Source: Patellaria atrata CBS 101060 (taxonomy: Eukaryota; Ascomycota; Dothideomycetes; Patellariales; Patellariaceae). From it: a DNA stretch of 64,000 nucleotides. Numbering within the stretch: position 1 is the first letter of the stretch; every line of letters begins with the position of its first letter. A model generated the notes under the pieces. The model saw nothing but the letters and a program-made list of their open reading frames with translations, was not told where the DNA came from and did not search any database. The stretch covers positions 2,901,561 to 2,965,560 of the forward strand of contig MU006089.1 of the NCBI GenBank assembly GCA_010093705.1. Direction: 5' to 3'. This document shows positions 1 through 11,646 of the stretch, in pieces. The translations under genes and the position numbers were made by a program.

Positions 1-543
1 AAAGGCATCAGCGAGATGCCTGCCGGGTACGCCGATTCGATCCCCGAAGTTCCGGGTCAAGAAGGCGATATGAGACAAGACAATACACCGGTTGCTGAGA
101 AGAGCCGGGGTAGCTTTCTGTTCGGGACCGAGGGAATGGGCGTAGTAGGGGGTGGACCGAATCCGTATGCGACGAGTGGCCCGTTTGATGGGAGTGGGAT
201 TGGGGGTGTCATGGCCAGTCCGACGGATTTGACGCCGAAGGGCGAGGAGGAACAACAACAAGTCCAACCCGGACACCAACAGCTACAGCAGTATTATCAG
301 GGGATTGGCCATACCATGACCTCAGGACAGAGCTACGCGGACGCCCCGGCCCCGCAACCGAGTTATGGGAATAAGCCATTTTTGGGCCAGAGTGGTGGAC
401 TGAGAGAAGGGGGATTGAGGGGTAGAGCGGAGGAAGAGAGGAGAAGGGAGAGTAACCAGAGCAGGCAAAGTAATACGTCTGCTCAGTCAGAGTGGACCAG
501 GGAGGCGGTGTTGAGTTTGCAGTTGGGTGAGGATGGACGATGA
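1..543 (+). CDS. 3' end of a disordered protein of unknown function (partial)
   Basis: Reading frame 1 is open from the first base of the window to a TGA at 541-543, so this is the C-terminal 180 residues of a gene that begins to the left. The piece is rich in Gly, Gln, Ser and Pro with a run of charged Glu/Arg (EEERRRES) near the end, and shows no folded domain, membrane segment or cofactor motif that I can name. Disordered tails like this are common in fungal transcription factors and signalling proteins, but nothing visible decides between them. An internal ATG at 16 is in frame but has no reason to be the start, since the frame continues upstream of it. Confidence 0.6.
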   Translation, partial: KGISEMPAGYADSIPEVPGQEGDMRQDNTPVAEKSRGSFLFGTEGMGVVGGGPNPYATSGPFDGSGIGGVMASPTDLTPKGEEEQQQVQPGHQQLQQYYQGIGHTMTSGQSYADAPAPQPSYGNKPFLGQSGGLREGGLRGRAEEERRRESNQSRQSNTSAQSEWTREAVLSLQLGEDGR

Positions 544-1724
544 TTGGAAATTGCATGAAGAGCGGTTAGTGGGTTTTGGCTATCACGTATCCTAATGGGA
601 TATACCAGGTTATGTGTGGATTGACGTCTGGGTTAGCGAGGGGTCATTGTTGTATAGTTCCCAAATGGATTTGGAAAAATGGTGCTTTGGGGAATCGTCA
701 TATGAGCATATGTTTTGAGTACGAGCATTAGCGTAGGCATAGCAAAGGTAGCCTTGTTTGAGCATTTTCACTTGAACGATATTTTGTGTTTTTAGAATTG
801 AGAATATGCTTACACAGTACCTACCGTATAACATCGTATCATATAGAATATGTACAAACTTTACTTTTGTTGTGTCGTGCTGTGCAGGCAGGACAGGCTA
901 GTTGGGACTCACCAGCAGTTCAAGTAGACCTTCCTACGAGTAAATCGAAAGTAAATTTGTACAATTAATTATGAGCGCAAATGATGAGTAGAACAAAGGG
1001 TGCTCTTTTCCTTATGACGAAGTTTACTCATGAGGTTATTTACAGCGGTGAGGTGAAGTTGTAGTTCTTGTATAATTAGCAAGGTGGCCATCTCGCTTCC
1101 GCCACCTCACAACAACACAGAGTTCCCTCCAGATCATCACCATTCACACCAGATTTCTAATAATCATCCTTGTAGGAAAAATAAGAATTATACCAGGAAT
1201 CGTATCATCGCAGCATGCATGCCCTGGTATTCAGCCGTTATGGCTTTATCGTACAGTACAGAGTAGAGTACAAGTATACCTTTCTATACAACATCTCCCC
1301 GAGTCCCTGAGTCCCTCCTGCACATCGTGTCACAGCCGTAGATTGATTTCATCTCCGCTCATCTCGCACTTCGCTGCCATTTTCCCTCCTTTTCACTTTA
1401 TCTGTACCACTTGCTAGTCCTACCATTCGCTTCTTTTGCCTATTTTCCTGAGTTGATCTCTTTCCTTCTCGGTTGCTGGCGTTTTCTGCTGTACTGTCCG
1501 GGCCCTTTACAGTAATTTGTACAATATACAATATCTACCAAATAGGAACTACAAGCGACTGATCATGGCCATGATAGCCTTCAATAACAAGGGTGAGTCT
1601 CTCGCGTACCTGATTTTCTGCACACATGTACATTCTGTACGGTGGTATCTCCTGTAACCTTTCTCGAGAAAACCAACAACTGACCCTCGTCGACAAATTC
1701 AGTGCGCTCATGTCTTGACATACA
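544..1724. other. intergenic, no supported gene
   Basis: Only short frames without protein-like composition occur. The stretch holds GTACAGTAC-type words near 1250. A GTGAGT donor followed by an acceptor-like pyrimidine tract and CAG about 110 nt later lies just before the next ATG and could be a 5'-UTR intron of the glycosyltransferase gene; this is unproven. Confidence 0.5.
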
Positions 1725-2837
1725 ATGCCCTTCAGTCTCCTCCCACCTAATATTCGAATCAAGCATCGCGGCGGTCTCCTAGCCATCGTCCTCATAACCA
1801 TCTTCTACCTCGCCTACCGCGAACATGCGGGACCCTCCGCCCACCGTCCCATCAACACCTCCTCGCACCGCTCCACCGTACCCCGTCGAAAAATCCTCAA
1901 AGCGTCAATGCTATACGGGGAAGCGAACCCCCTCCTCGAACAAGCTCTCGCAACCCACACCCGTCACAACGAGTTAAACGGATACAGCATGCACATCCTG
2001 CGCGAGGAAATAACACCAGGCTACTGGAACAAACTCGCATACCTGCAATCCCTCCTCGTGACCGAGCTCGCCAAACCCGCAGCCGACCGCGCCCAGTGGA
2101 TCCTCTACACCGCGCCCGACACCATTCTCCTCAACCCCCTCCTCCCCCTCGAAACGTTCCTCCCTCCCACCTCCCTCGCGCCGAAACCCCTCTTCCTCGG
2201 CGTCCGTCCGACCCGCGACCTCCCCGGCACCGCATCCTTCTTCCTGCAGGTGCATAGAGATACGTTGAGCCTGCTCGTCGAGACGATGGCGATGCCGTTG
2301 CTGCAGGCGACGCCGAACCAGAGCCCCGACGTCGGCGCCATGGCGCTGGGCACCGTGCTCAACGAGACTAATTTCAGGAACAGGGTGTATTACACGCCAC
2401 TGCACTGGTTCGCGGGCGAGGGACCGAGCCGCGGGAGTCGCTCCGGGGATCTGCTCATCCGATTCCCGCCGTCCCTCGGTGGCGATCGGTGGAGGTTGAT
2501 GCGGGACTGGATCGAGAAAGTGGCGCAGGGTGTCCATGAGATACCGGTCGAGGGGTTGAAGTTGGGGAAGGAGGCTGAGAAGTTCTGGGGTAGGGTTAGG
2601 AAGGCGAGGAAGACGCTGTCGAAGGGAGAGGAGAGGGTTAAGGATAGGGAGGGGAGGGGTGCGCAAGCGAAGGATGAATTGTATAATAGTGTTGCGTTTT
2701 TGGAGCAGGCTATTGCATTCGACGCTGAGGATGAGCGCGCGCTTAAGGATGGTATGGAATTTGTTGAGGCGGCTGTGGAGTTGGATGTTAAAGCTGAGAA
2801 GGAGGAAGAGCAGGTGGCTGAGCGGGAGGATGTGTAG
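1725..2837 (+). CDS. glycosyltransferase family 34-like type II membrane protein, altered DXD
   Basis: The 370-residue single-exon protein has a short cytosolic N-terminus, one membrane segment at about residues 17-33 (LLAIVLITIFYLAY) and a lumenal domain, the layout of Golgi type II glycosyltransferases. The order of blocks (KASMLYGEANPLLEQAL, HNELNGYSMHIL, YWNKLAYLQSLL, then ILLNPLLPLETFLPP) matches the fungal GMA12/MNN10-like (GT34) family, whose members transfer galactose or mannose onto cell-wall glycans in the Golgi. In the family the segment before the LNP block carries the metal-binding Asp-x-Asp; here it reads WILYTAPDTILLNP, so the first Asp is missing. The late family block that usually contains a His (GDLL-H-F) reads GDLLIRFPPS. 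The C-terminal 90 residues are Lys/Glu-rich and probably coiled. Either the enzyme uses another metal ligand or it is no longer catalytic. Codon use is GC-rich in the core and less so in the tail. Confidence 0.72.
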   Translation: MPFSLLPPNIRIKHRGGLLAIVLITIFYLAYREHAGPSAHRPINTSSHRSTVPRRKILKASMLYGEANPLLEQALATHTRHNELNGYSMHILREEITPGYWNKLAYLQSLLVTELAKPAADRAQWILYTAPDTILLNPLLPLETFLPPTSLAPKPLFLGVRPTRDLPGTASFFLQVHRDTLSLLVETMAMPLLQATPNQSPDVGAMALGTVLNETNFRNRVYYTPLHWFAGEGPSRGSRSGDLLIRFPPSLGGDRWRLMRDWIEKVAQGVHEIPVEGLKLGKEAEKFWGRVRKARKTLSKGEERVKDREGRGAQAKDELYNSVAFLEQAIAFDAEDERALKDGMEFVEAAVELDVKAEKEEEQVAEREDV

Positions 2838-3853
2838 GTTTGGTTGAGGAGATGGCGTTTGGGGTTAGGATATTATCTGCGCTTTATGGGTTTATGGCTG
2901 ATGATTATAAGACGTTTGGTAATCAGAAGTCCAGCTCTACTTTTCTGAGAAGACGATTTGGTTCGCATGGTATCCATATAGAGAGGTTTCCGCAATCGTA
3001 CTCCACGAAGAATAAGAAATATGTTCAATCCGATTTCCCTGGTTCACTAATTGCATCAACCACCGAGAATAGATAACTGAGCCTCTCGCAATGGGATAGG
3101 ACTCGCTCTATTCATTGTCACTACTAAACGCCTCGCCGTGTAATGTGCTTGTCTTTACCTTCTACCGTACTGCACCGTTCTGTATCGTACAAGCACCCAG
3201 GAGGGCACATTCCCAGCACCTTCCAAAAGAGTTTATCTGAACGATTTCCTCCCGTACATACACTTAACATAAAGTCACAGCCTCAATTAACAGTACCCAG
3301 ACACAGTACAGTACACGAACCAGAAACCTGTACATCTTAGATTTCAAATACAAGGCCCCTCAGAAAGTCAAAATCAATGCTTTCAGTCTCCGTATAACAA
3401 CTCCTGCCACTTAACCCCCCTACCGCGAAACACGAGCACCAGCTTCGAGCGTTTCAGATTTCACTCTCTCACAAAAAACAAAAAAAAATCAGAAAAAAGA
3501 AAATTCCAAGTAAATTCATCATTCATATTGCGGCGAGCATCAAGCCCAGCCAGCGTGCCGAGCAAACTACTCTATGTACGTCTGTCTACCTTAGCTACTA
3601 TCATTCACGATCCACCTCAGGGTTGACCTCTGTACTGTATATCTATCCCATCCGATCCCAACCTAAAACCCATGAAAATTGCCGCGCCGATATTGTGGAA
3701 TGCGGTACGGTACGGTATGCCTGAACGCCCATCTCTCCCTCAATGTCAACACAATCATCCCCAGACGCAGACACAGACAGACACATCCCTTTGACATCCC
3801 CATAAGTCCCCACCAGACGGTCCATCAATGTCAACTCACAAAACAACCCGAGC
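2838..3853. other. intergenic, GTAC-rich
   Basis: No convincing coding region is present. The stretch carries several copies of GTAC-containing words (near 3170, 3291-3316, 3634 and 3703-3720) and an A-rich patch around 3475-3500. Confidence 0.5.
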
Positions 3854-4946
3854 TCAGTTATTCACAACAGCAAAGAACAAATTCTCCTGTCTCAAAAACA
3901 CGGTAGCAGCGGGGTCCTCATCGACACGGGACCAAGTGGGGGCGCGCTCGAAGAGCTTGACGCGCGTCGGTTTGCGGTCGTCCTCGAGCTCGGCCTCCAC
4001 GGCTGGGTCCGTCTCGATGGCTAGCTCGGCGTCGATGGTGCCGGTCGCTTCGGCGATTCCCTCTGTTGCCTCTGCGATGCCTTCGAGACCCTCCGTTGCT
4101 TCGGCGATACCCTCGAGTCCCTCGGTTGCCTCGGCTGCGCCGTCGGTTGTGAGGATGATCTCGGTAGTGGCAGTGGCGGCGAGGTCTTCGGTTACGGTCA
4201 TGGTTTCGTTGGCGGTGACTGCAGTGTATTAGCTTACATGTCCGTTAGGGGGAATTTTTGGGGGAAGGAGGAGAGGGCGTACTCTGGACAGTCTCCGTCC
4301 TCTCCTTTCCAGGGTTAGCGAAGAGGGAGCTCAAAGCATAGAGGTTCCTCTCATTGCGGCCATTATCGATACGATTTCCGAAGCGGTCGAAGCGATCATT
4401 CCTATCGTTATCATCGTTGTTGTTGATTTGCACGATCTGCACGACCTGGACGACCTGGATGACGGTCGAGACGTCGCGGTTGTTGCGGCGGTAGTTGGCC
4501 CGTCTGCGGCGGTCGCGGCGGTTGTTCTCGTTGCTCACCGCGATTAGCTGGTTCTTGACTTGGTTCACGACGATGGCGTCGTCGTTGGCGAAGATCTGCG
4601 TGAGCTCTTGCTGCACGATGACGATGTCGTTGTCGTTGTTGCGCCCGTTGCGCCCGTTGCGTCCGTTGCGGTTGCGATTTCGTCGTCTGCCTCGCTCGCT
4701 GAGGGAGTAGCTGCGCTTATTGAAGTCCTCAATCATTTGGGATTCGGGGAAGGCGGGCACGGGCTGGGGCTTCCGGGCGACGAGGGAGAAGAAGCCGCGC
4801 TTCATGTGGTCAATCGGAGTGGCGGCTTTTGGTGATATCAGTAGGGTTTCTAAGATGTGTGGTTTTGATATTGTGAACTTACCGACTTCGGACGCCAGAC
4901 CGGCCGCGAGGGCAATGGCTAGGCAGGTTGCTTTTGAGAAGAGCAT
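3854..4946 (-). CDS. secreted Asn/Arg/Asp-rich protein with Ala-Thr-Glu-Gly repeats
   Basis: Three exons (4946-4883, 4825-4283, 4218-3854) join in frame across two GT-AG introns (about 57 and 64 nt, the second with a GCTAAT branch site) to give 323 residues. The N-terminus (MLFSKATCLAIALAAGLASEV) is a classic signal peptide and a Lys-Arg site (HMKRGF) follows shortly, so a processed secreted protein is likely. The middle is extraordinarily rich in Asn, Arg and Asp and alternates with Val/Ile/Gln stretches (VIQVVQVVQIVQI) that look beta-forming. The C-terminal third is acidic with about four tandem copies of an AEATEGLEGI-type unit. I recognise no named domain; similar low-complexity secreted proteins are common in ascomycetes and may be wall-associated or effector-like, which is inference. 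The start is fixed by the signal peptide. Confidence 0.72.
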
Positions 4947-6364
4947 CTTTGCTGTGTATGGCTAGACTTGAAAGAAGATGAGAACTGGGTATATGTCGAC
5001 AATGAACGTGGGTCCGGCCACCAAATGAGAGTCAAAAGATCAAAAAATATACAATATCAATATGCTATCAAAGCTGGGCAACTATCAAAGCCGCAAAGAA
5101 AGTAAAGAACGGGAGAAAAGAGAAAAAGAGAGAAGGTCTAGGTATTATTAGCAAAGGAGTGGTTTGCTGATAGAATTTCTGATGAGAGAGGAAGGAAAAA
5201 TTATACTTTTCGAGCAGCAAGGCAGGTTTATGAAGGGCTGGCCCAACTCTCCAAACCCCATGCTTCCATCCCATCATCTCGCCTCTCTCGTGGCCGCCAA
5301 GCCGGAGCCGACAGATCGTCGACACCGCTTGGAGGCCGGGTTGCCTCTGATCCGGTCTGAGAAAGTTCAGAAGAGACTGTCTGGACCCTCTGTTGGGTTA
5401 GAGCAGGTGCCCTTTGCGTGGAGGGCAGGCGGCCGAACGTGTTCAGCGGTGCTGGAGAGCATGATGGATTTCAAATGTCGAGACTTCGGTTGTGACAGGA
5501 ACCCTGCTACGATCTCATGAGCTTAAAACTTTGTCTGGACGTGTAGGACTTCGCGTGGTGTCGTAAGGAGTTTGGTTGTCATGTTGAAACGGTAAGTGTC
5601 TCGGTGAAGATAGAGATTGAGTCGGACGGGGACGATGTGACTTCAATTTCATCGAATCCGTTCGGGATATCCCGCAGAGTGCTGACAGTATAATAATATT
5701 ATTGAACTTGATCCCATGCGTGATTGAGTTTGTAAGCTTGTTCCACGGGTAGTTTGTTGTCTTTTCGTCATAAGCGATGTGTAGTTGCTGTCTGTCGGAA
5801 AATAGTATGACAGTTTCATATCGTGCACCATTTTGGGTTTAACTCCAAAATCGCCAAGTTGTTGTACAGATCATCAAGTCGGTCTAACTATTACATCTAT
5901 TGAATAAAAATAGATGCTAAATTCATGTATGACCTAACAGGAGTGTCGTGGACTCAAGGTACCTGCTATAATGAAATGCTCCTCGGTAGCTGTGCAGTTA
6001 ATTCAGCTGTACTGTACTAGACATTTGTATAGGGGCCTCGATCAATATACAAAGTAATAGAACATGGGAGGGTCTATTACCTATAACAAGAGTTATAAGA
6101 TCTACAAAACATATCGCTGTACAGTACTTGCAATTACAGTAGGGTACCCACAATTGAATCAGGGAGCGCAGAAACCTGGAGTTCCAATCGTGAGACGGGC
6201 CCAGCCTACCATGTCTGTACTCATCACATCGTATGACTTGACAATAGAATTTTCTTGCAAAGCTACTCTTACTGTACATATCCTGTATGTTCTTCAAGCT
6301 CAAAGGCGACGCTTAACGCCATGCAATGCAAATGAACCACATCCTCGGTGGCCAGGCCAACACA
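4947..6364. other. intergenic, no supported gene
   Basis: Frames here are short and show no recognisable family. A 118-codon plus-strand frame at 5164-5520 lacks protein-like features and overlaps the likely promoter of the secreted-protein gene. TGTACTGTAC/GTACAGTAC words occur at about 6010 and 6119. Confidence 0.45.
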
Positions 6365-8810
6365 TCAATCCTCATCGGTATCAGTGTCGGTATCGGTCTC
6401 ACTCTCAGAATTCTCATCACCTTCGGTATCGCTATCGTCGCTTGAACCGTCATCTGTTTGGACCCGTTTCCGCCGGGATGTTGGAGCCCCGGTTAGGTTG
6501 CCGCTCTTTAGAGCGTTCATCTGTCCTGCTAGAGTATCTAGAACTCAAATCAGTATTTGATTTCAATAGGCATAGGAGAATCATCAGTACTTACCCTCTT
6601 CTGGTTCACTGATTTCTTCTTCCTCCGACATCTCTTCGGCCTTCGAAGCCTCATCCACGACCAAAGTGACTTCCATTTTAGTATCTAGCCCAATATAACT
6701 ATCGCAAATGAGATGCATGACGAATGTATACTGACCCGGCTGCGGCGGAGCACCGAATTGCATCTTGAGCGTCTGGACATTGAACGTGGGCGTTCCATCT
6801 TCCTTAAAGAGAGGCTTGTCGAAGGTTCTGAACGTGAATGGCGGTACTGCAATCTTTCCTGACTTGCTGTCTGCAAGGAAAATATGCCATTTAGGAGAAT
6901 GATCGCGAGCAAAGTATGGAGCGTGCGCCAAAGGTGGTTGTTCCTCCTTCTCTTCATTTACTTTTACTGACTTTTCTCCCTCGGCGGTCTTGACCTTCTT
7001 TTTGCGTCCGTGGAGAGCATCGAGATCGCCTTCTGCGGGATCAATATCCTCTAAATCAAGCTCATTGACTTCCGGAATATTCCTCGAACCGGGAGGAATA
7101 ATTCGACCCTTTATCACAAGCTGGACAAGACTGCTAGGAATTATGTACCGCTCACCAACTACTTTGAAGAAAGCCTTCTCCACGTGCAGCACAGGTAGTT
7201 GTGAAGCGACAGAGAGCGAGGTCTGAAGTTCATTTTCGCTCAGTAAGCCTTTGCTTACGGCCCGTCTCCTCACCTCCGGAGGTAAGCGCATGAACTCGTC
7301 GATAGCCAAATGAGTCCGGGCGTTTTCTCCCTCGATTGCTTGTACGACAGATGGTGTGAAATACGGAAGCTGTAACAAAGGCGGTGCACCCGGTGCGAGC
7401 GCTTGAATGAGATTTTGCGAAGTACGGAATGACGCGAGTACCGGGTCAACGTTACCAAAAGCCAGGGCGATAGACGTAAAAGCATGATTTAAGTTGAAAG
7501 CAGTTGGTGCAACCTCGATTTTTTCTGTCATCATGTAAGCGCATGATACTATCAGATCAGGTCTCTATCAGCGTGCTTACCTTCATTGAGTGTTTGGTCT
7601 TCCAAGTCTACGCGACCAAGATACGCCCAAAGTAAACCAAGTGTCTTCCTACGCACCCCACCATCCAAGTCCTCCAACTTCTTTCGTTCTCTAGGGCCTA
7701 AAATTGAGTTGTGTGGTAGACCATCTCCCTGAGACAGAATCTTTTGCTCAAGTTTCGACGACCCATGGTCTGCTTTATGACCTTTAAGTATATCATTGAA
7801 CTCTTCTCCGCTACTCAAAGCTCCAATGATACCCTTATCAGAGATAAATGGGATATACTCTTTGAAGATGTTTCCAGCGCTTGCCACCAAAACTTTATCT
7901 CTTGTGACTTTCTGAGTACCATACCACCATTTTCCCACTAAGTATGGTAGCAGTATACCTAATATCGACCCGTAAACCACAAGAACATATTTACCGTGAC
8001 CTTCTTGAACAAGCCACTGGGGAAGCGCAATTCCAATACTGAAGCTTTGCTTTCCATCGGGGTGTCCATACTGGATATAGTTATTTCGGATTTCCTCGTC
8101 GGTTAATGTTTTAAACGCCTTCACTATTTCCACCCAATTGTCATTGATGCTTTCTACAGTGATATTCTTTTCTGGATCAGGATGCGCTTTATCGGGATGC
8201 TGAGTAAGGGAAAGCTTCCTGTAATGACTCTTAATCGCTTTCTCGTCTGCGGACTACTTCATGTTAGTTATGACAACATGGCCACGCTTTAATATGAAGT
8301 GCTTACCCTGGAGATCCCTAGAACATCATAAGGATCCCAGATCTTTGGGATCGTCCTTGCTGTGACCACCAGGAGATAAGACATCCAGGCAATAATCTGC
8401 AAGAATATTCTTAGTATTTATATAACGCTTTTCATCCCATCTAATTATGCTCACAAGCCATCCCGCAACTGCTAGTATCATGCGCTTCAACTTGCGCTCC
8501 TTCCGTTTCTGCTTCTTTCTTTGCCCCTCTATAAGGGCGGCATGTTCTGGTTTGAAATCGGACTGTATCCGTGGGGCAGTATTTTCAAGTTCTGGGGAGT
8601 GGGCTGTCAGAAAGCTGTGCCACTCCTCAACGGATGGGGTACGAACCTTTGCTTGGTTTCAACACATTGTAGGTGACGGGGAGGGTAATTAGGGCGGTAA
8701 TGGTAATGATAAAGAAAGGGAAGAATTGGCCCTAACGATATTAGACAGTCTTCCTTGTTCTGCGCTCACACAACACTTACCTGCTCGTCATAGTTGTAGT
8801 CAGTAGACAT
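6365..8810 (-). CDS. SEC63: Sec63, ER protein-translocation subunit
   Basis: Seven exons (8810-8781, 8731-8647, 8591-8455, 8396-8307, 8253-7581, 7524-6595, 6537-6365) keep frame across GT-AG introns and give 705 residues. The start MSTDYNYDEQG is followed by membrane segments (FFPFFIITITALITLP and AWMSYLLVVTA), then a lumenal J domain with the HPD motif (LTQHPDKAH) that recruits the Hsp70 Kar2/BiP, a third membrane segment (YVLVVYGSILGILLPYLV), the conserved helical and beta Sec63 domains, and an acidic tail (SESETDTDTDTDED) known in yeast to bind Sec62. Sec63 works with the Sec61 channel in post-translational import into the endoplasmic reticulum and in ER-nuclear fusion. The length compares well with yeast Sec63 (663 residues). 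All key parts are present, so the gene looks functional. Its neighbours are unrelated. Confidence 0.96.
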
Positions 8811-10267
8811 TTTCAGGGAATATGCGGTGTTAAGGCCACCACAAGTTGATGTTGTAGAACCTCTAGAAAAATGGTGTCGCGAAAATCAATATAGAAATCA
8901 ATGAAAAAGTGGAAAGGAGCGCATGTCTCCAGTAAGTGTGTTAAAGAGTTTCCTGGTTGGTGGCCGGACGTATTCGCTGGGCAGTGAACACGGTTTCTCA
9001 TTGATACAAAAAGATGCAACTGGCAACATCTCACTTACCTTATCAGGAAAGGCGCTACGGCAGACTACACCCCCGAAGCTACGATCAACTATCAAGTGGC
9101 GGCGTGCTGCGTTTCTCTGGGATACCGTAGCATTTCGGGTCGAGTTCAAGTCCTGACCAATAGGATCATTCACTCTCTTGACATCCAACCTTTGCTCATT
9201 GTTCACAGTCTCCATGGATACAAATCATTGGCGTATGAATATGGGCTATGCAAAGATTTCAAAGAAACAAGAGAAATTCTGAACGAGTTTTGCTATAGTG
9301 ATTCGTTCATGAAAGCACGTTCGCCTTGGGATATATCATAGAAGCATTTTCTGCATTAAGAGACCCCTAGTGTGTAGATCTTAGACATTATGTACATAAT
9401 CCACGAATCAACCATCTTGACTATAGATGCCTTCGTTCTATCGATCCTTATCAAAAATACATCCATTGATCTAAAGTAATGTCAACCTAACAATCCCTCG
9501 TAAAGGTGTGGCATCTCTAGGCATTCAGGCATTGCACACTAGGGTGGCTAAGAAGATGTTTGACTAAACGTGGAGTACAATAAAACTATTCCATTAAGTA
9601 AGGTTACTCTCTATGGCCTTACTTGTACAGCAGATGTATAGTGATAGGAGAATATTAACTGTGACAAAAGGAGAGACTCTGTATCGAAATCAATCAGTAC
9701 ACTTCATTAACCCTACCGAAGCTAGAGCATAATCGAAGTTATGTTTAGATCATAACAGTCCCCAAATCTATCTCATACAGGAGGGATGGCGAAATTCTAT
9801 TGAATTGGTGCAGACGTTTCGGTGTGAAGCGTAAAGGTAGCCCATATTTACTGGCTGTGAATCCTGAACAACGTCCAATCTCGAAACTGGTGCCTGCAAT
9901 GCGTAAGTCAAGCAATATAACACGTCAGGTTCATTGAGTTGGTGAATATGAAGTGGGCGTTTGTACTGGACGAGCACCTGACCAAGTACCAAGCCGCAAC
10001 TCAATACAAATATCAACAAATTTTCTCCTTCTTTCTTCTCCACAACAACTCACTCGGCGCACCTCGTCTTCTTCTGTTCCATAGACTCATTTGGTACGCC
10101 TCTCTTGCTTGTCATTCTAAATACACACTTCACACCGTCCCCTTATTAGGTTGACATACGTAATCACAGAAACGCGTTCAACTACGGTAGCTACACAATA
10201 TTAGCTTTCTGTTTTACAACCCGCGTGATACGTTCTCTGTTTCTTCAGATACGCCAGACTTCGCGCG
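8811..10267. other. intergenic, no supported gene
   Basis: Only scattered frames of 65-105 codons without domain-like composition occur. It separates the divergent promoters of SEC63 and the DUF3445 gene. Confidence 0.45.
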
Positions 10268-11646
10268 ATGTCTAGCAAAACCATTGCAGAATCATCCAAC
10301 GCTGAAGGTCTTAATAAAACACAACGGAAGGAATCGTTTAACATAATGCCAAACAATTTGGATGATGGAAAAGATTCCATCAGGAATTCTGAGGACACAC
10401 CTGCTGACACCCGAAGGGCATTTAGCGCTCCTGTCCAACGTTCCCTTCCTTACCTGCCACCAATCGACACTGAACGCGCAAATCGTCTCGGCCATATGGG
10501 TGAACCAGCGATCCGATTCCTCCATATGAAACGGTTCGACCTGACGATGGGGCTACGGAAGCCTAAACAACGATGGTTGAGTCATGACGAAAATTACGAG
10601 AGATTCTGGGAGGTACGCAGAAAGATCTTGGATAGCAAGGACAGAAAGGGTAACAGAGACAAATATGGAGAGGTTTTGCAATGCCTTCCGGGATCAGAGG
10701 ATGCATGCATAGAATTATTGGAGGTCGTGACGAACTTCCTTGTAAAAACATATCCATCCAAATTCAGGTTCCGCGGACCGATGTATGATTACCCCCTGGT
10801 ATCTGTAATACCAGTGCTTAAGACCATGTTTGGGGAGAAACGAGCGATAGAGAACCGTAAATCTGGAGAGTTATTCGGCCTTGGAGAGTGGTGCGATATG
10901 CCTCCTATGGAGATTGTGGCACGACTTTGTTCGGAGGACTTCAATATCCTCAAGAAGGACAGCGAGGGCCAGCACCGTTTGTAAGTACACCTATCAACCT
11001 ATATCTTACAACTGGATACTAACGAGTCGCCTAGGATTGCTAGTGCCACACTGTTTCCAGCAGGGTGGAAGCTCAAAGAACGTATAGGATGGACAGTCAC
11101 ACAACTCCACGAGAAGGTCCCCTCTTGGTATCCGAAGCTATCGCAGCCTGTCGAACAGTGAGTATCTAACAGAGACATAACGTATCTGTACTCCTGCTAA
11201 TTAATGGCGTTAGCTATTTCGACCGGCTAAACGAGGAAAATTGTATGGAACGTACAACATATTTCATCCAGAATGCATCACCATGGAGAACTTTCTTCAG
11301 CGACCTCGACGAGTTCCTGTTTATACAGGAAGGGAAGGATTTCTTGAGCGGGGTATTCCGCAACCTCACGCCAGAGAGTATCATCGTGAGGCACGAGCGG
11401 CAGACCTTCACCCGGCTGCCAAAGTCGGACACTGTACTTTTTACAGTGAACACATCGCTCGTGCCTCTCGTCGACCTGACCGACGAGCAGTTGGATGGAT
11501 TGGCGAGCGAGATATGCTCGTGGCCGCATGCGACGGCCAGGTACAGGGGAAGAGACTTGTGGGGTGAAATTGTGGTGGACTTCTGCACGTACAGAACCGG
11601 AATTGAATATACAATTCCTGACACGCCGCTTGAAGTGAGCGTATGA
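10268..11646 (+). CDS. DUF3445 protein (heme-dependent oxidative N-demethylase-like)
   Basis: Three exons (10268-10980, 11035-11157, 11214-11646) splice in frame, with a TACTAAC branch site in the first intron, to 422 residues. A disordered N-terminus of about 65 residues precedes the family core: MGLRKPKQRWLSHDENYERF, the FPAGWKLKERIGWTV block followed by LHEKVPSWYPKLSQPVEHYFDRL, and the C-terminal RHERQTFTRLPKSDTVLFTV block. These match the DUF3445 family, linked to heme-dependent oxidative N-demethylases (HDOD); in fungi no substrate is firmly known, so removal of a methyl group from an amine is inference from the family. No signal peptide or membrane segment is seen, so it is probably cytosolic. 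The gene is complete. The DUF2235 gene follows 1.1 kb downstream on the same strand but nothing shows that they cooperate. Confidence 0.82.

Noticed and set aside
5164-5520. A 118-codon plus-strand frame
   Set aside because: It has no domain-like composition, no splice support and overlaps the probable promoter of the secreted-protein gene.
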